Origin: CAJWGI01 sp036011785
Lineage (GTDB): Bacteria > Chloroflexota > Anaerolineae > Anaerolineales > UBA11657
Assembly: GCA_036011785.1 (NCBI GenBank)
Contig: DASCOB010000035.1
Span: 1 to 8,260, forward strand
DNA: 8,260 nucleotides
Direction: 5' to 3'
Each line of letters opens with the position of its first letter. Position 1 is the first letter of the stretch. A program made the translations under genes and the position numbers. The notes under the pieces are model-generated. The model had not been told where the DNA came from, did not search any database, and worked only from the letters and a program-made list of their open reading frames with translations. This document shows positions 6,937 through 8,260 of this stretch, one piece after another.

Positions 6937-6963
6937 AAAAAAACCGCCAGTCGAGGCTGGCGG
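6937..6963 (-). terminator. Intrinsic terminator of the peroxiredoxin gene (leftward)
   Basis: In the leftward transcript CCGCCAG (6963-6957) pairs perfectly with CTGGCGG (6950-6944) across a 6-base loop, followed by T7 (6943-6937). It lies 54 bases past the peroxiredoxin stop codon and 21 bases before the metG ATG. This is a textbook rho-independent terminator closing the sigma factor-peroxiredoxin unit. Confidence 0.85.
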
Positions 6964-7017
6964 GTGGATTTGTGAAGAGTTTCAACCCGGCCCGGAGCTG
7001 ACCGATCCCGGCGACTG

Positions 7018-7485
7018 CTACCCGCCCTTAATTGCGGCGAGAACCTCTTCGCCGTGGTTGTCCGGCTTCACCTTCGGCCAAGCCTTGGCGACTCTGCCGT
7101 GCTCATTGATGAGATACGTTATGCGGTGCATCCCCATGTACATGCGCCCGTAGTTCTTCTTTTCGCCCCAGGCGCCGTACCCCACAGACATTTCCTTGTC
7201 GTCGTCAGACAGTAGCAAAAAGGGTAAATCACCCTTGGCGATGAAGTTGTCGTGCGACTTCAGACTGTCGCCACTGACACCTAGGGTGGTTGCTCCTACC
7301 TCCCGGATGTCATCGTGGCAATCGTGGAGGCTGCACACTTCACGGGTACAGCCGCTTGTATTATCCCGTGGATAAAACAAGACGACTACCTTTTTTCCAG
7401 TGAAGTCTTTCAGCGAGACAGTCTGCCTATTAGAGGCCGACAGCGAGAATTCGGGCGCTTGGTCGCCTTCCTTGAGCGCCATCAC
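7018..7485 (-). CDS. bcp: Thioredoxin-dependent peroxiredoxin, Bcp/PrxQ type
   Basis: This cytoplasmic thiol peroxidase reduces hydrogen and organic peroxides and is recycled by thioredoxin. The product is 155 residues, the normal Bcp length, with one thioredoxin-fold AhpC/TSA domain. The active site is FYPRDNTSGCTREVCSLHD: P39, T43 and peroxidatic C46, with resolving C51 five residues on, as in atypical 2-Cys Bcp proteins. A third cysteine, C56, is close by. LGVSGDSLKSHDNF (68-81) and GMHRITYLINEHG (118-130, with R120) are also family-like. The start is GTG at 7485 or the adjacent ATG at 7482, which is at least as likely; neither has a clear ribosome binding site. The sigma factor gene ends 65 bases upstream with no terminator between, so the two are probably co-transcribed. 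A strong terminator follows the TAG stop. Confidence 0.95.
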   Translation of the reverse strand: MMALKEGDQAPEFSLSASNRQTVSLKDFTGKKVVVLFYPRDNTSGCTREVCSLHDCHDDIREVGATTLGVSGDSLKSHDNFIAKGDLPFLLLSDDDKEMSVGYGAWGEKKNYGRMYMGMHRITYLINEHGRVAKAWPKVKPDNHGEEVLAAIKGG

Positions 7486-7550
7486 AACACCACAACAGGG
7501 GTGAAACTCGGGGTCACCACTAACAACGCGTCGGGATCACGAAAAAGCCG

Positions 7551-8260
7551 TCAGGTCGAGTATTCTCGCAGCATGCGCGCCCGGCGGGGGTGCCGCAGCC
7601 GGCGCAACGCCTTTCCTTCAATCTGACGGATACGCTCACGCGTTAATCCAAATTTGCGCCCCACCTGTTCCAAAGTGTGCGCCTTCCCGTTCGGCAGCCC
7701 GAAACGCATGCGCAGAATGCAAGCCTCGCGCGGCGAAAGCGTCGCTAGCACCTCTTCAACCTTTTTCTGCAGCAGGTTATCGTGCGCGGTCTCGCCGGGC
7801 GGTGGCAGGCGGTCATCCTCTATGAACGCGCCCAGCTCTGTCTCGCCATCCTCGCCAGCCGGCTGCTCCAGAGACATAGGCTGCCACGAGACTTTGAACA
7901 TCCAGCGCACCTTTTCCGGTTCCAGATCCAGTTCCTCGGCAAGCTCCTCCGCCGTGGGCTGCCGGCCGTGGCGCTGCTCCAACATGTAGGCGGTTTTGTA
8001 CAAATTACGGATGCGGTCGTTCATGTGCACCGGCACACGAATGGTGCGGCTCTGGTCCGCAACGGCGCGCGTGATTGTCTGCCGAATCCACCAAGTGGCA
8101 TATGTGCTGAAGCGGAAGCCACGGCGGTAATCGAACTTTTCCACCGCCTTCATCAGCCCCAGATTGCCCTCCTGAATCAGGTCGAGGAATGGCACGCCCT
8201 GGCTGACGTATTTTTTTGCGATTGAAACCACGAGGCGCGTGTTCGCCTTGATGATGTGGG
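7551..8260 (-). CDS. rpoD: RNA polymerase sigma factor, RpoD/SigA type, 5' end cut by window edge
   Basis: This sigma-70 subunit recognises -10 and -35 promoter elements and opens DNA. The frame is open to the right edge, so the N-terminal part (region 1 and early region 2) lies outside; 236 residues are visible. Region 2 is clear: ANTRLVVSIAKKYVSQG, then FLDLIQEGNLGLMKAVEKFD (core binding), then RFSTYATWWIRQTITRA for -10 recognition and melting. Region 3 follows (RIRVPVHMND-like segment, then GRQPTAEELAEEL), then LGAFIEDDRLPPPGE, corresponding to the region 3.2 linker. Region 4 has LSPREACILRMRFGL and the helix-turn-helix HTLEQVGRKFGLTRERIRQIE, ending in KALRRLRHP. The GTG at 8231 is an internal valine (LVVSIAKKY), not a start. 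Sequence quality resembles a primary sigma factor, but some bacteria carry several RpoD paralogues, so primary versus group 2 cannot be settled here. The peroxiredoxin gene follows. Confidence 0.95.
   Translation of the reverse strand, partial: HIIKANTRLVVSIAKKYVSQGVPFLDLIQEGNLGLMKAVEKFDYRRGFRFSTYATWWIRQTITRAVADQSRTIRVPVHMNDRIRNLYKTAYMLEQRHGRQPTAEELAEELDLEPEKVRWMFKVSWQPMSLEQPAGEDGETELGAFIEDDRLPPPGETAHDNLLQKKVEEVLATLSPREACILRMRFGLPNGKAHTLEQVGRKFGLTRERIRQIEGKALRRLRHPRRARMLREYST

Noticed and set aside
6916..7017. T-box or S-box riboswitch ahead of metG
   Set aside because: The gap is only 102 bases. No T-box antiterminator consensus or SAM-riboswitch-like arrangement is seen, and the only hairpin is a simple terminator well placed to end the preceding gene.
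7500..7518. Hairpin GGTGA/TCACC between the sigma factor and peroxiredoxin genes, considered as a terminator
   Set aside because: The stem is only 5 bp, the loop is 9 bases, and no T tract follows in the leftward direction.
8211..8217. A7 run (minus strand) in the sigma factor gene, considered as a programmed frameshift site
   Set aside because: It simply encodes the conserved AKKY motif (AAA AAA TAC). The frame continues normally through all downstream sigma regions.

Overview
The window looks like ordinary core-genome chromosome from a bacterium, most likely a member of the Chloroflexota (Anaerolineae-like). The base composition is moderately GC-rich. The taxonomic guess rests on inference: the GT-C/DUF2142-type membrane protein has the sequence style common in that phylum (WQAPDEPAHYNY near the N-terminus, then HQPPLYY, VNNDALAE and QGRYLFPAL). 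It sits beside a RNase J, a compact methionyl-tRNA synthetase without a C-terminal tRNA-binding domain, and an RpoD-type sigma factor. No similarity search could be run, so the phylum is a moderate-confidence call.

Layout. Two genes run rightward: the 3' part of an M24 metallopeptidase (prolidase/Xaa-Pro aminopeptidase type, cut by the left edge), then tsaD (tRNA t6A synthesis) 23 bases later behind a good ribosome binding site. They meet head-on with a leftward block whose genes, in transcription order, are: an RpoD-type sigma factor (cut by the right edge), a Bcp-type peroxiredoxin, metG, a GT-C-like membrane glycosyltransferase, and RNase J. The tsaD and RNase J stop codons are separated by only 5 bases.

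Transcription units. A clear intrinsic terminator (7-bp stem plus T7) lies between the peroxiredoxin gene and metG, and a weaker one (imperfect stem plus T6) lies between the glycosyltransferase gene and RNase J. This suggests three leftward units: sigma factor + peroxiredoxin; metG + glycosyltransferase (6-base gap, probably translationally coupled); and RNase J alone. Both terminators end only 18-21 bases before the next start codon. The next gene must therefore start transcription from a very close promoter (a leaderless metG message is possible) or be controlled by readthrough. The 186-base gap before RNase J is the most structured non-coding stretch. It holds a promoter candidate, three AACTGG repeats, a hairpin that partly competes with the terminator, and a 12-codon reading frame overlapping the RNase J start as ATGA.

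Functionally these are housekeeping genes: tRNA modification and charging, RNA decay, peptide turnover, peroxide defence, transcription initiation and one envelope glycan enzyme. No mobile element, CRISPR array, RNA gene or obviously new defence or metabolic system was seen. The findings are regulatory details and active-site sequence variants. No gene-free stretch exceeds 300 bases.
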